A stretch of DNA of 64,000 nucleotides from Chionoecetes opilio (lineage: Eukaryota; Arthropoda; Malacostraca; Decapoda; Majidae). How positions within the stretch are numbered: the first letter of the stretch is position 1; each line of letters starts with the position of its first letter. Below the pieces are notes generated by a model. It was not told the DNA's origin and made no database searches. It saw only the letters and a list, made by a program, of their open reading frames with translations. Position numbers and translations under genes: made by a program. The stretch covers positions 199,501-263,500 of the forward strand of contig JACEEZ010000448.1 of the NCBI GenBank assembly GCA_016584305.1, in the 5' to 3' direction. Positions 1 to 12,362 of this stretch are shown here, one piece after another.

Positions 1-588
1 AGGGTTAATACTCCCTGCAAGGTTAATACTCCCTGAAAGGGTTAATACCACTGTAGGGTTTAAACTCCCTTCAAGGTAATACTCCCTGCCACAGGTTAAT
101 ACTCCCTGCAGGGTGAATACTCCTGTAGGGTTAATACTCCCTGCAAGGTTAATACTCCCTGCAGGGTTAATACTCCCGGCAACTGGTAATATCTCCTGCC
201 AAGGTTAATACCTCCCTGCAGGTTAATACTCCCTGCAAGGTTAAACTCCCTGCCGGGTAATACTCCCTGCAAGGTTAATATTCCCTGCAAGGGTAATACT
301 TCCCTGCAAGGTTAATACTCCCTGCCAGGGTGGTAAATACTCCCAGGCATGGTTAATACTCCCTGCAGGGTTAATACTCCCCGCAAGGTAATAATCCCTG
401 CAAGGTTAAATACCCCTGTAGGGTAATAACTCCTGCAAGGTTAATTACTCCCTGCAGGGTTAATATCCCTGCAGGTTAATACTCCCTGCAGGGTTATACT
501 CCCAGCAAGGTTAATACTCCCTGCAAGTTATACCCCTGCAAGGTAATACTCCCTGATAGGGTTAATACTCCCTGCAAGGTTAATAAAA
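1..588. repeat. 18-bp minisatellite array
   Basis: About 30 degenerate head-to-tail copies of an 18-bp unit close to GGTTAATACTCCCTGCAA, with frequent one-base indels. The array runs off the left edge of the window, so its true length is unknown. Because 18 is a multiple of three, the minus strand reads as a repeated hexapeptide close to GVLTLQ. I regard that as a consequence of the period, not as a gene. The array stops abruptly where a BEL/Pao remnant begins. Confidence 0.93.
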
Positions 589-589
589 G

Positions 590-1245
590 GGGAGAGCTGA
601 TCCTTGAAAAGTTTTGTATCAGAACAATACAGAAGCAGGTATTTCTGAGGAATAATCAAGCTATTGGCTTCAGCCAGCCCCCATAGGGAACAAATTGACC
701 ATATTTGGGTTGTTCTTGATATGAGGGTATAGGTGTTCGAGGTCGAAATTTTTCAAGCTGAGCTCCAAATAAAACCTGCCATCCCTACTAATTTCCCAAA
801 ACGCATTCATCTTACTAAGATGTTGGGGAAGAATATCATAGGAACTTTCATTACATGGCGGAATGCCTACCATGTTGGCCGATATCAGTGCAATTTTGGA
901 TAAATCATGTTAGACAGGGCAGAAAATATTACCTCAGATCTCTCATAAATTTTAATAGATCTGAGTGTAGGATAGTCCCTATTAGTCCCCCTGAACTTCC
1001 CGTGATTAAAGAGATCCTAAAACCATTTTGAGGTCAAATGGTGAGGACTATACTGTGGATTACTATAAACATCAGGAGATCAACTCTCCCCCCCGATCAA
1101 GTATATGTCAGCAATATTCACTGGTACCTCTATCAGAAGCTGTTGATTTTAAAATAGTAAAGACCACACAGTGCCGAAACCACTATTGAAATGTCCGGCG
1201 CTAGGTGGCCTGGGGTGATGTCACATGAAGCGTAACTTCAGTTTT
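590..1245 (+). pseudogene. BEL/Pao retrotransposon pol remnant, integrase region (copy 1)
   Basis: This stretch is a decayed copy of 6930-7590, in the same orientation. Shared landmarks include the segments reading ASPHWNKLTKL, the EYHRNSLHGG zinc-binding core, LGPPELPADR and VNGEDYTG. In BEL/Pao elements these are the H2C2 zinc-binding region and the start of the integrase catalytic core, at the end of pol. Frameshifts and stops interrupt every frame, and no reverse transcriptase or protease precedes it, so it is a 5'-truncated relic. It is followed by the presumed 3' LTR. The assignment rests on the better-preserved second copy. Confidence 0.78.
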
Positions 1246-1259
1246 CGGCCGGCCCCCAG

Positions 1260-2490
1260 TGTGTGGAAATTAATCCATAAACCACCCTCTGTAATTGGTA
1301 GAGTGGGGGTTTTGGTTTACGCCCCCCCCCCCCTTGTCGAGTGAGGTATTTTCCGCTCGTCATAGGGGGAGTGCGTATAGGGATGTATATAATTATAATG
1401 GTAATGGTAAATTAAGGTAAATTTGAGTAAGTGATTAGTACTGGGGATAGTGTAAAATTAATATTCCCAAGTGTTAATAAGCATTTGCACTAAACTATAT
1501 AATTTAGCACCTTAATTTGGAAGAGCGGTCATGGTGCCGACCCATAAATACTAGCCACTAAGATTTCTGTACTTGGCTATAGGTAGGTTGGCCGCTAGGC
1601 CGGTGCACATCGGAGGAAACAGTTACACTCCAGCCCAAATTTGCCCCCCCCCCCCCCCCCCGGGGGGGAGAAAATTAAAATATACGTGCCGTATCTATAA
1701 GACAGTACACTCCGAGCCTTGAAAGGAATGAACATCAAGTGTTAGTAGACGTGCTGGTCTACAAGTACACCAGACCCTCCGTGAAGATAACATCTTTCTC
1801 TGATTAATAGAAGAGATTTGTACACATAGTTAATTGTACCTATAAGTGTAAACCAATAGACCGTGTTAAAATACCACACATATAATAGCCCGTGCGGTCA
1901 TTGGATAAACAGGGTTTGAAAAACAACCTGACGCGATACGCAATCACCGCTTTCAAACCCTCCGCCTCCATGTCATACACGGGCGGCCCTATCACGGGCG
2001 ACCCATCATCGGATCACAAGACCCATGCAGTATATAATAAACCCTGATCCGCATAGCAACCCCACTATCACCGATAAGTATCCTAGTTAGTTGATTGGCT
2101 GGGATATGTGTCGATGAGATAGAACATGGTTTTGATTAGGTAAAGGACTTCAAATTAAATAATGTATGTGAACAAACTCCCACATTGGTTTGCCCCTAGT
2201 AGAGGAATATGTAGATCAGTGATCGGGTGGTCGTAAGTGAGGTATAACTTATGAGCCTACCACAACCGCTGGTTAGGAGGCTGGAGGCGGGGGTTTTGCG
2301 GCGTCAAGAATGACTCAGCCTGTTCAACTACCATATGCCATCACGCTGTGGTAGTAGGTAACATCAGAGGTTACGGAGGACTAGTTAGTGGAATAGTAAG
2401 TGCTGGTTGGTCGTTAGGCCGGTTGTTATGAGCCTTGACAGGCCAAGGCAAACGGCGCTTCCAGCACTTAGGATATATAATAAATTAATT
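1260..2490 (+). repeat. Probable BEL copy 1 3' LTR / 3' region
   Basis: A noncoding block aligns with 7600-8397 in the same orientation, starting at TGTGGAAATT. It includes the shared segment reading ACCGATAAGTATCCTAGTTA (about 2071 here, about 8299 in copy 2). The start fits the TGT opening common in BEL LTRs, but I see no convincing polypurine tract next to it, so the left boundary is uncertain. Sequence after about 2150 has no partner, because copy 2 is cut off by a microsatellite. A C-run at about 1645-1660 looks like sequencing error. Confidence 0.5.
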
Positions 2491-5182
2491 CACTGGTCAA
2501 CCAAAAAAACAAAAAAAGTTCTGGCATGGAAATTTAGGAACATTTTTTAGATTTTTTGAGGGTGCTGAATCAAATTTGCCCTTAATTTTCTCATACATCA
2601 CTTTTTTTGTGCTATAGGTTTATTCCATTTTCATGAATTTCAAAAAAAAAATGTATCCTTCTTTGAGTATTTGTACCCAAAAAGGGCCCCGGGATTATTG
2701 GTTTTTTTTTAATTTTTCATTTCCCCCAAATAAACTGGAGAATACTTCGTTTTCTTTGAACTCAAACTTTTTTCCCCCCATTCTTTTATACGAAAGAAAA
2801 CCCAAACACTTTTCCCAATTTTCACAAATCGCCCCGCGGTAGTGTTTTATTTTTAAATTTTACATTGAATTGAGTTATTTATTTTTTAATTTTCTCCTGT
2901 TGTTTTTTTTTTGGGTGAAAAAATGCCAAAGGGTGTAGGGGGTTGGGGTACCAAATTAAAGGGAAACAACCGGGTTAGCTAACAACAAATTTTTCTTTTA
3001 TTTGCCCGCGGGTTGGTGTTGCTGCTCTAACAATGGCCTTTTACATTTTCACAAAAAAGTCCCTAAAATGATCCAAATATTTTTTGCTACATCTTGGAGT
3101 TTTTACTTTAAAGGGACTAAGAGGCGAAACTTTACTGACTTTTTTTAAGAGCGTGTATTTTGCGTACTTCAAAGTCCCATTTTGGACCAAGACAAGCTTT
3201 GGGGGCTCCTCACAAATTTTCCCCCAAAACCTTTTTTGGTTTCAGAAAATTTTGGGGGAGCAATTCAGGGGGTTCAAAAAAAGAAGGCAAATTTAAAAGT
3301 TTGGATTTGCCTAGGGTTTTTGGGAGAGAACCAAGCAATAATTTAGATGACGGGCCTATTTTCCTTTGTCAATGTAAAAGGGTTTTCAATAAAAAAACAA
3401 GAAAATTTTGGGAAATACCCAAGTTTTCCCTTCAGTATTCGCCCAGTTCCCCATAGTAAAGAAAAACCTGACCCAATATTTTACTGGTTTCAAAAAAATG
3501 ATGAAAAACCAGTCCGGGTCCCCTGCTCCCACTGATGAAAAAGGGAAAATACGGGATATTTTTTCAGCCTTGGGTAAAGATTGTGAAAAACCCAACCCTT
3601 TTTAAACTCATTTCGCTTGGGGAATTTGGTTAGAGATCTTTATCTACCAAAAAGTCTGCTAAAAAGGGTTGTCTCAAGAGGGCCCAAGAGTTTCAAATTT
3701 CTGAAACCCGGCACGGGTGTCTCATTTTATCGAAAACGGGGAAACCCAAGAACTGGGTAAGTACTTCCATTCAGGGCCCGGGTTGTCTATTGTACTGATT
3801 TTAAAGGGTACTTCTTTTTATGGGACTGTTTACCCCTATGATTAAAGGGGGGGAAAAAATTGGAGGTTTTTATTGACAGTTCCAAAAGAATTTGAAATGT
3901 TTTTTCGGGTTACACAAGGGAAATTTTAATTTATGGTCGGCCCCAAAATAGGTCATTCTGAAAAACTTAAAAAGAATATAAAACATAAAGACTGTCCTAG
4001 AGGGGTTTGCAATATCATTTCATGGGGGGTTTTAATTTTGTCGATTTGAAAGGGTTAACTTTTTTGGGTCAGCAAGGGGGGTACACAAAATCCCCCTTTT
4101 TTCTGTGTTACTGGGACAGTAGACTACAGCAGAGCTTTTGGGTGAAAAAAGAAGGGCCCCCTCAGCGACAAAAGTTTGGCTTTCTGGGGGATAAAAATGT
4201 CATCAATGATCCTCAAGTGGATAGGAAAAAGTTTGGTTTTTCCCTTTCCCTTGCCAAAAAACTTGGATTGATAAAGCAGTTCTTTCAAAGCTCTTGATCA
4301 CAGTGGAGAATCTTCAGCTATTATGTTTAACTTTTTTCCCGGTTTTTATTTAAGAGAAAAAAAGGCTGGAATATTTTATTTGGGCCTCAAATAAAAAACC
4401 TAATGAAGATCCAAAATTTTTTCACATCATTTAATGAGAAGAAGAAAGAGCTTGGGAAGCATTTTTTAATGTGGTGAAGAATTTTTAGGGTTAAAAAAAG
4501 CAGCCCCAAATATGAAAGATTGTGGAAGAGGGGACTAAAGAGATCCTGTGAGATCCAACCTGTGAGATTTTTTTTGGATGTAGAAAGTAAACAAAGGGTT
4601 TACATTTACAAAGCCATTTGGGCAAGTTTCCGGGGGAAACCTTTGGGATGTGAGCGAGGAACAAGGGGGGCGTTTTCCTTAAAGGGCATTAAAAAAAATG
4701 GAAAAAAAACGGGATCAAGGCCGTTTGGAAACCCCATTTATGGCGGGTTAATTTCTGGAGCTTGATGAGAGACAACCCAAATGTACATCAGAGATCAGCT
4801 AAAAAAAAAATTTACAAACTTTCTACTTTCCCTTGATCTGTGGGAACCCTATTATGTATTGGGTTTTTATTTTTTTATTTCAATTCTGTCACATATTTGG
4901 TTTTTTGTACATGGATTCCTAAAACCCTTTTTAATTCCTTGATTAGAAATAAAAAATGTATTACTAAAAATCACCTTGGGTTTTTTTCTTTTAAAACCTT
5001 TGATATATATTTAGGCTGAAAGGGGGTCATTTTCATCAAAAAATTTAAAAAAAGCTATATCGCGAAAACCTATGGGATAGACAAAAATTTTAAATTTATA
5101 TTCGGGAAACAGCGGCCCCCAAAATTTAGTTAAAAATTTTTTTTTAAAACCTTTTGCCCCGAAATATGTGTTGACCAGTAAT
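2491..5182 (+). mobile_element. TF-1 DNA-transposon-like element (decayed)
   Basis: The segment carrying the TF-1 coding relic is bounded by ACTGGTCAAC near 2492 and its reverse complement GTTGACCAGT near 5169-5178, a 10-bp candidate terminal inverted repeat. Interior similarity between the ends is weak, and the sequence is noisy with inflated homopolymers. AATT-rich sequence flanks both ends, but no clear target-site duplication is visible. The inverted pair could be coincidental. The coding relic inside is better supported than the element boundaries. Confidence 0.4.
3130..4860 (+). pseudogene. TF-1: uncharacterised transposon-associated protein family, pseudogene
   Basis: Reading across frameshifts on the plus strand gives a recognisable protein. 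A segment near 3640-3960 includes an ENGETQELGKYF-like stretch. Then come GQQGGYTK and FFLCYWDSR (about 4064-4125), a DPQVDRKK segment followed by KKLGLIKQFF (about 4209-4285), a GPQIKNLMK-like segment (about 4380), GDVSEEQGGRF (about 4650), and LMRDNPNVHQRS near the end. From memory this order (FLCxWDSR, HIKLGLxKQFVKAL, GDxSEEQGERFHQDI, YCWxLxRD) belongs to a repeated, uncharacterised protein family of arthropod genomes, probably transposon-encoded. Its biochemical role is unknown to me. The copy is dead, with many stops and frameshifts. Confidence 0.72.
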
Positions 5183-5640
5183 TACAGCTAAATTTTGCCC
5201 AATTTTCTCATACGAATATATAATAAAATGTGAGGACGCAATTAAAGGGAATACCATTTTAATGAATTTAAAGACAGGTCTACCATTTTAAATGAGCCAA
5301 GGGGAAAAAATAAAAAGGCGGGGCTTCCCAAAATGAAGTTCAATTAAAATAAGCTGGGGGTTTAAAGAAATGATTCCCAATGTGTGATATTATGAACAAC
5401 AGGGGCAAAAAATATCTCGAGGGAGTAATTTTAAAATGAGGGATTTCGGGGGTTTTGCCCCATATTCCATCCAAAATCTAAAGTTTTTTTAAAACCCCAA
5501 ATTTGCAAAAGGGATTAAGCAAAAAAAAAAACCACACCCCCCAAGGGGGGTTTAACGGATTTCGCCTTTGGGGGAAACAGCTATATCAGCCCCCCCTTAG
5601 AGTTTTTAAAAATCCCTCGTTAGTGAGTAGTTATTTCCCC
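5183..5640. other. AT-rich noisy spacer, no gene seen
   Basis: Sequence between the TF-1 relic and BEL copy 2, with swollen homopolymers. It contains a partial direct repeat of a motif near 2575-2610 (a CCC run, then AATTTTCTCATAC). Nothing else is recognisable. Confidence 0.5.
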
Positions 5641-6909
5641 GGGGCCGTTACGGGAAAGGGAAACAGGGCTTTAATTAGGATTCAAACATCTCAGCCTACC
5701 AGTAAACCACCTAGATCTTCTCAAATAATAGATACAATCCCTACATCCAGGGCTACTAATAGTGAAGTACGAATAATAAATTGTGTCTTATGTGAGGGGG
5801 GACATCCACCCTCCACATGTAATATCTATTCAGATTGTTACACGAGAGTTGAAAGTTTGATGAGTCTTGGTAATTGTCTAACCCGTCTCCGTGGTAAACA
5901 TACTTCAAATGCATGCCCTATAAGCTTAAGAACTTGTAGGAAATGTAAACAATCTGTTCATAACATCGCTCTTTGTTCAAATAGTGATAATAACTCAGAC
6001 CCAAAAGTAGTTAAAATGGCAGTCACTAATAAGAGTAGTTCTGCAGCTGTTCCTACTGCCGAATTGAAGGTGTACCACAATGGTAATTCAGTCAATGTAG
6101 AGACAATGTTTGACAGGGGTGCACAGTGATCCTTCATAAGCAGGGAGATAGTTGAGTTGTTACAACTACCGATGGTTAAAAAAGTGAATTTAGCCATATA
6201 AGGTTTTCTTGCCAATACAGAGGCTCAAACCTTTGACATAGTTCAACCCCTAGTCCAATTAGGAAGATATAAATGTAGGGTACCTGCTGTAGTAATTAAT
6301 AATATTGGTATTAGTTTAACTGTTATTGGACTAAAAGACAAAGCTGAAATGCTGAGGAATAATGGTGTTAAACTAGTTAGTAATAACTTCGAGGACGTTG
6401 ATGGTCCCTTCCAATTAGTAATAGGCGCTGATTATTTTGGGCGTTACCTAGGGAAGGTCATCAAAATACATAACGCCTCTATGTTCACCAGCGCTGGTGG
6501 TACAGTAATAATGGGACCCATCCCACTTACTCACCATGCCGAACAAGAGAAGAGTATTCCTAGTCATGCACAGCCCCTATTAATTACCAAAATTGGAACC
6601 ACTTTCCTGCCCACACCAATTAGTGAGGTAGTAGAGGAAAGTGGTATTCCAGTTCTTAATCAATACATCGCCACTAATGAAAATCCTAATACTAATGTGT
6701 CACGAGGAAATAATAACCTCAAATTGAACACAGGATTATGGTTTAAAGGCCCTACCTGGCTGAAAGAGTGTAATTATATGCCTATACAGGCTTCCACTCA
6801 GTCAGACATATCTGTAGATATAATAAGGGAACCTGAATTGATCCCAGATCCTGTGATAGACATAGAAAGGTTCTCCTTATTGAGCAAACTAATCAAGACT
6901 ACTAATTAG
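5640..6909 (+). pseudogene. BEL/Pao gag zinc-knuckle and aspartic protease region (copy 2)
   Basis: Two linked open stretches (to about 6129 and 6349-6909) are separated by stops. The first has cysteine-histidine motifs typical of BEL/Pao gag: CVLCEGGHPPSTC (about 5785-5822), then cysteines ending in CRKCKQSVHNIALC (about 5935-5976). VETMFDRGAQ (about 6097-6126), followed by a stop and SFISREIVELL, occupies the site of the A17 peptidase. The usual active-site D-T/S-G is altered here to DRG. The second stretch carries the rest of the protease-like domain (VIGADYFGRYLG, about 6421-6456). It then reaches LNTGLWFKGPTWLKE (about 6724-6768), which in intact elements lies after RNase H. The reverse transcriptase and RNase H in between are absent, so this is an internal-deletion derivative. 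Confidence 0.8.
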
Positions 6910-7500
6910 TCTTCAAATCCATTAAAAGGGATAGCTCTGACTCTTTGAAGTTTTGGGTCAGAACGTTACAAAAGCAGGTATTTCCTGAGGAATATCAGCT
7001 CTTGGCCTCAGCCAGCCCCCATTGGAACAAATTGACCAAATTATAGGGTCTGTACCTAGATCATGAGGGCATAATTAAGTGTCGAGGACGAAATTTGAAA
7101 GCTGATCTTCCAAATACCACCTGCCATCCCATACTAATTCAAAAACGCCGTCATCTTACTATATTATTGGTGGAAGAATATCATAGGAACTCATTACACG
7201 GCGGAATGGCTACAATATTAGCCGATATCAGGTGTAGATTTTGGATACATCATGGTAGACAGGCAGTCAAATATTATCTCAAATCTTTCATTAAATTTAA
7301 TAGATCTGAAAGTAGGCTAGTCTCCTATCTAGGTCCCCCTGAACTTCCCGCTGATAGAGAGATCCTAAAACCAATGTAGGTCAATGGTGAGGACTATACT
7401 GGGTATATTATAACATCAGGAGATAACTCTCCCCCCGATCAAGTATATGTCTGCATATTCACATGTACCTCTATCAAAACTATTCATTTAAAAATAGCCT
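6905..7500 (+). pseudogene. BEL/Pao integrase region (copy 2)
   Basis: This continues pol after a stop at 6907. VFPEEYQLLASASPHWNKL (about 6980-7037) leads into an open stretch at 7095-7379 with HPILIQKRRHLTILLVEEYH, HGGMATILADIRCRFW and LGPPELPADRE. Together these correspond to the H2C2 zinc-binding domain and the linker into the DDE core of BEL integrase. The second zinc cysteine pair seems lost: the expected C-x-x-C position reads FIKFNR. After a stop, VNGEDYTGYI marks the first strand of the catalytic core. The rest of the core is missing before the presumed LTR at about 7600. Confidence 0.8.
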
Positions 7501-7599
7501 AAGACCAAATTGCCAAAACCACTATCCACATGTTCCGACGCTATGTGGCCTGGGGTGATGTCACAAGAAGCGGAACTTCAGTTTTCGCCGGCCCCCAGA

Positions 7600-8397
7600 T
7601 GTGGAAATTATCCACCAACCACCTTCTCAATAATTAGCCGAGTGGTGGTTTGTTTCCCCCCCCCTTGTGAGGGAGGTATTATCCATTCATCAAAGGGATG
7701 CGTAGGAATGTATATATATATAATTAAAATGGTAATGGCTATTATTTAAGGTAATTTAAGTAAATGATAATTACTGGGCTATTATAAATTAACACTCCCA
7801 GTAATAGTAAGAATTTGCACCTTATATTAGCACCTTAATTTGGAGCGACCGGTCATTGGCCCCCGTCCTTTAAATTTGCACCAATTGAGGCGCTCCACCT
7901 GCCGCCTACCTACAGAAGACACGTGTAATATGTGGTGGCCTCTGCCCGCTCCGCCCACAGAGATTTTAGTACACTCCTAACCCTCCGTGAGAGAACAACA
8001 TCTCTTATTAAATATACGTGCTTATAATTATATAGACTCTTTGCACATAGGGATAAAACAATAGGACTTGTCTCATCGACATAGCGAATATCAGTGCTGC
8101 ATCTATTAAGCCTGACTAGCATCCTGGACGCATCAGTGACTATAAACACCGCGCCGTGATGGTTTGATGAACCACTTGACGCCAACCACAATAACGCCTC
8201 CACCTCCGCACTTCACCTGCGGCCTAGATCACGGCTACCACTTTGAATCACAGGACAGGCAGTATTGATAAAAGCCTACAGCGATTTCAACCCACTATCC
8301 ACCGATAAGTATCCTAGTTAGTTGATTAGCTGGGGTATTGTTTCGAGATGAGATAGACCATGGGTTTTGATTAGGTAAGACTCCAAATTAATATATG
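7600..8397 (+). repeat. Probable BEL copy 2 LTR, 3' truncated
   Basis: Collinear with 1260-2150, beginning TGTGGAAATTA right after a CCGGCCCCCAG segment that both copies share. The tail includes the ACCGATAAGTATCCTAGTTA landmark. It ends abruptly in a (CTA)n microsatellite, so the true 3' end and target duplication are lost. Confidence 0.5.
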
Positions 8398-8438
8398 TGC
8401 TTGTAGCATATATTTATACAACTACTACTACAGTACTA

Positions 8439-8483
<45 letters not shown>

Positions 8484-8515
8484 AACCACTACTACTACTA
8501 CTACTACCACCACCA
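8398..8515. repeat. (CTA)n microsatellite
   Basis: Imperfect trinucleotide run of ACT/CTA, grading into ACC, directly at the broken edge of BEL copy 2. Confidence 0.95.
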
Positions 8516-9224
8516 TCCCAACTAATCCAACTTAATTTGCAGCGTCTCATGTACTCTGACAATCACAGAACTTTCATTATTTCCCCCAAAGTATTCGCAA
8601 AACAATGTTCTGCTGGTCATTCCGCCCCATAATGCGCCCGCCCAATCGCTTCGTTGCCAGGTCACTCCAATGCTAGCCACCTCGCTTCTATTAATTCCTC
8701 GCCTAAAATATATTTTCTTTTTTACACGTCACTGAAATCATCTCTTTCACCGCCCACTGCAACATTTTTTGATTAGATCCATACTTTTTTCGATATTTCA
8801 GGGGTAGATTTTCTTTTCAATTCTTAATATTACACTTATTTTCCTCAAAAATTTCCTCTCTCTAGTTAAAGTTATCTCCATAATTATCTGCTAAAATCAT
8901 TTCCTCTTCCTCCCCTCTACAAAATTTCCCTTCAGAAACCTGTGTACTTTTTTTGGGGTGCTTTAAAATCACCTTCCCCTTCATTCAATTTCCTATACAA
9001 CATTTTCCCTGCAAACTCCGTTCCTATTTCCCTGAACTCTGCTAACTCAACAGATTTTTTCTTCGAGTCCTTTTTTTTCGAACTAAAACCCTTGTTCCCT
9101 CTCTTCCATTTACACCTCTCAAAACCCTCGCTTTCTGACTAACCTTTTCATACTTAAATTTCCACAGTAAATTTTCCCTTCCCAAGACCTCTTCAACTTT
9201 CTTTTCTTAAATGTTTTCAATATA
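8516..9224. other. Pyrimidine/AT-rich spacer, no gene seen
   Basis: Rich in T and C runs. The short open frames are low-complexity F, S, P and L strings without domain signal. Nothing recognisable. Confidence 0.6.
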
Positions 9225-9225
9225 T

Positions 9226-9675
<450 letters not shown>

Positions 9676-9676
9676 G

Positions 9677-10160
<484 letters not shown>

Positions 10161-10168
10161 AGATAAAA

Positions 10169-10660
<492 letters not shown>

Positions 10661-10859
10661 GATTATTGAGACAAAACCACGTTGCAGCTGGCGATACCTG
10701 AGCCAACTTATTAATTCGATCAATGCAAGTATACACCACCAAGGGGTAAGAAGGGTAACCTAAGAAAACTCGCTACATAGAAAACGCAAAGACAAGACAG
10801 CTCACTAATGCACTAAAATAACTAAAACTAACTAAAAATACACACAAACAATCGTAAGA

Positions 10860-11400
10860 AAATGTAACTTATGAGCCGCAAGAGAGGAGGAAGAGGAAGA
10901 GGAGGAAGAGGAAGAAAAAGAGGAAGAGGAGGGGAGGGCAAAAAAGGATAAAAAAGTAAAAGATTGAAAACCAAAAGTCGGAGAATTTTTTGCAGTTTTC
11001 GAAAAGGAAAGACGAAGAAGAGAAGAAGGAGGAGTAAGAGAAAGAGGGGAAGGAACAGAGAAGGAAGAAGCAGAATGATACAATTTGAGGAGGTGAGAGT
11101 CTGGGCTTAGGGTGGTATCAACAATGCCGGAGGAGGAGGAGGAGGAAGAAGAATAGGAGGAGGAGGAGGAGGAGGAGGAGGAGAGGAGGAGGAGGAGGAG
11201 GAGGAGGAGGAGGATAAAAAGAAGAGCGAAATAGAAGTGTAAGATTATAAAAAAGAACAGAAGGAAAAATAGCGTATAACTCAACTTTAATAGGAGCAGA
11301 AGGAAGACGAGGAAGAAGAGTAAGAATAAAAGGAGGAGGAAGAGGAGGAAAAGGAGGAATACATAGTGATACATAGGATTAACAGACACTCGAGACATAT
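10860..11400. repeat. Purine-rich low-complexity tract with (GGA)n
   Basis: Nearly pure purine strand, with GGA/GAA repeats densest at 11125-11215. Open frames through it encode poly-Leu or poly-Ser strings and are artefacts of composition. Confidence 0.9.
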
Positions 11401-11559
11401 TGGACCATAACTACGGTATCTGCTGAACTACATACTACTAACTATCAACTACATGTAAGAGGACAGGTGGAAAATGATGCCATGTCCCTAAAGAATATAG
11501 GAGCATAGAAGTTTCGTAGTGAAGAAAGATAGGATATGAAATATGCTAACTACAACTAC

Positions 11560-12285
11560 CACTAACACTAATCGATCCGGTGAAATGTAATATAAATTCG
11601 CAGGGCAATATCAATACCCATCCACTGTACAGTGCGCGTCAAGTCTGTTTTTGAATGAAGTTATTGTGCTGGCTTCGACAACACTTGCTGGTACTTTGTT
11701 CCATCGATCAACAACTGTAACATAGAAATATTTTTTTACGGAGATTTGTGATGCAACGTTGATCGTTCAGTTTTAAAACGTTATTTCTTGTTGTCGCTTG
11801 AGGATAAAGCTCAAACAGGTTCTCTTGATTAATGACATCAAATCTTTTTAGGATCTTAAAGGTTTCTTTTAAGTCCCCACGGATTCTACGATCCTTTAAG
11901 GAAAACATATTAGGTTTCCGCAATCTCTCTTCATACGATGAATTTCGTAGAGATGGAATTAGTTTGGTGGCTCTTCTTTGAGCTGATTCCAGTTTGTCTT
12001 GATCTTTTACGAAACAAGGCGCCCATAATTGAACAGCATATGCTAAGTGCGGCCTAACCAAAGACGTGTATAATAGTGTCATTACTTTCGGAGTGTTATG
12101 TTCAAAGTTGCGTTTAATGAAGCCCTACATCATATTCGCCTTTTTACTGGCAGCTAGGCAATGCGTACTGGTTTTAAGATAATTAATATTGATGACACCC
12201 AAATCCTTTTCCTGCTGTACTTCAGTTAACGATTTGTTTAGCATTTAATAGTTATAGTTGAGGCTATCGTTCCCTATATGCATAA
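11560..12285 (-). pseudogene. CR1-type LINE, C-terminal reverse transcriptase fragment
   Basis: On the minus strand the frame includes EKDLGVININ (about 12200), FIKRNF, SLVRPHLAYAVQLWAP (about 12060-12010), QRRATKLIPSLRNSSYEERL and DRRIRGDLKETFKIL. It ends with VVDRWNKVPASVVEAST and FKNRLDAH near 11640. This is the thumb and C-terminal tail of a CR1/L2-group non-LTR reverse transcriptase. A stop near 12123 and truncation on both sides show it is dead. The 5' end abuts a (GGA)n array. It belongs to a different subfamily from the CR1 copies at 14971 and 27736. Confidence 0.88.
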
Positions 12286-12362
12286 GAGGAGGAGGAGGAG
12301 GAGGAGGAGGAGGATGAGGAGAAGGAGGAGAAGGAGGAGGAGGAAGAGGAGGAGGAGGAGGA
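12284..12362. repeat. (GGA)n microsatellite
   Basis: Imperfect GGA trinucleotides at the 5'-truncated edge of the CR1 fragment. Confidence 0.95.

Noticed and set aside
10832..11398. 188-codon Leu/Ser-rich minus-strand frame resembling membrane segments
   Set aside because: It comes from a purine-rich low-complexity tract; the hydrophobic runs reflect GGA/GAA repeats.
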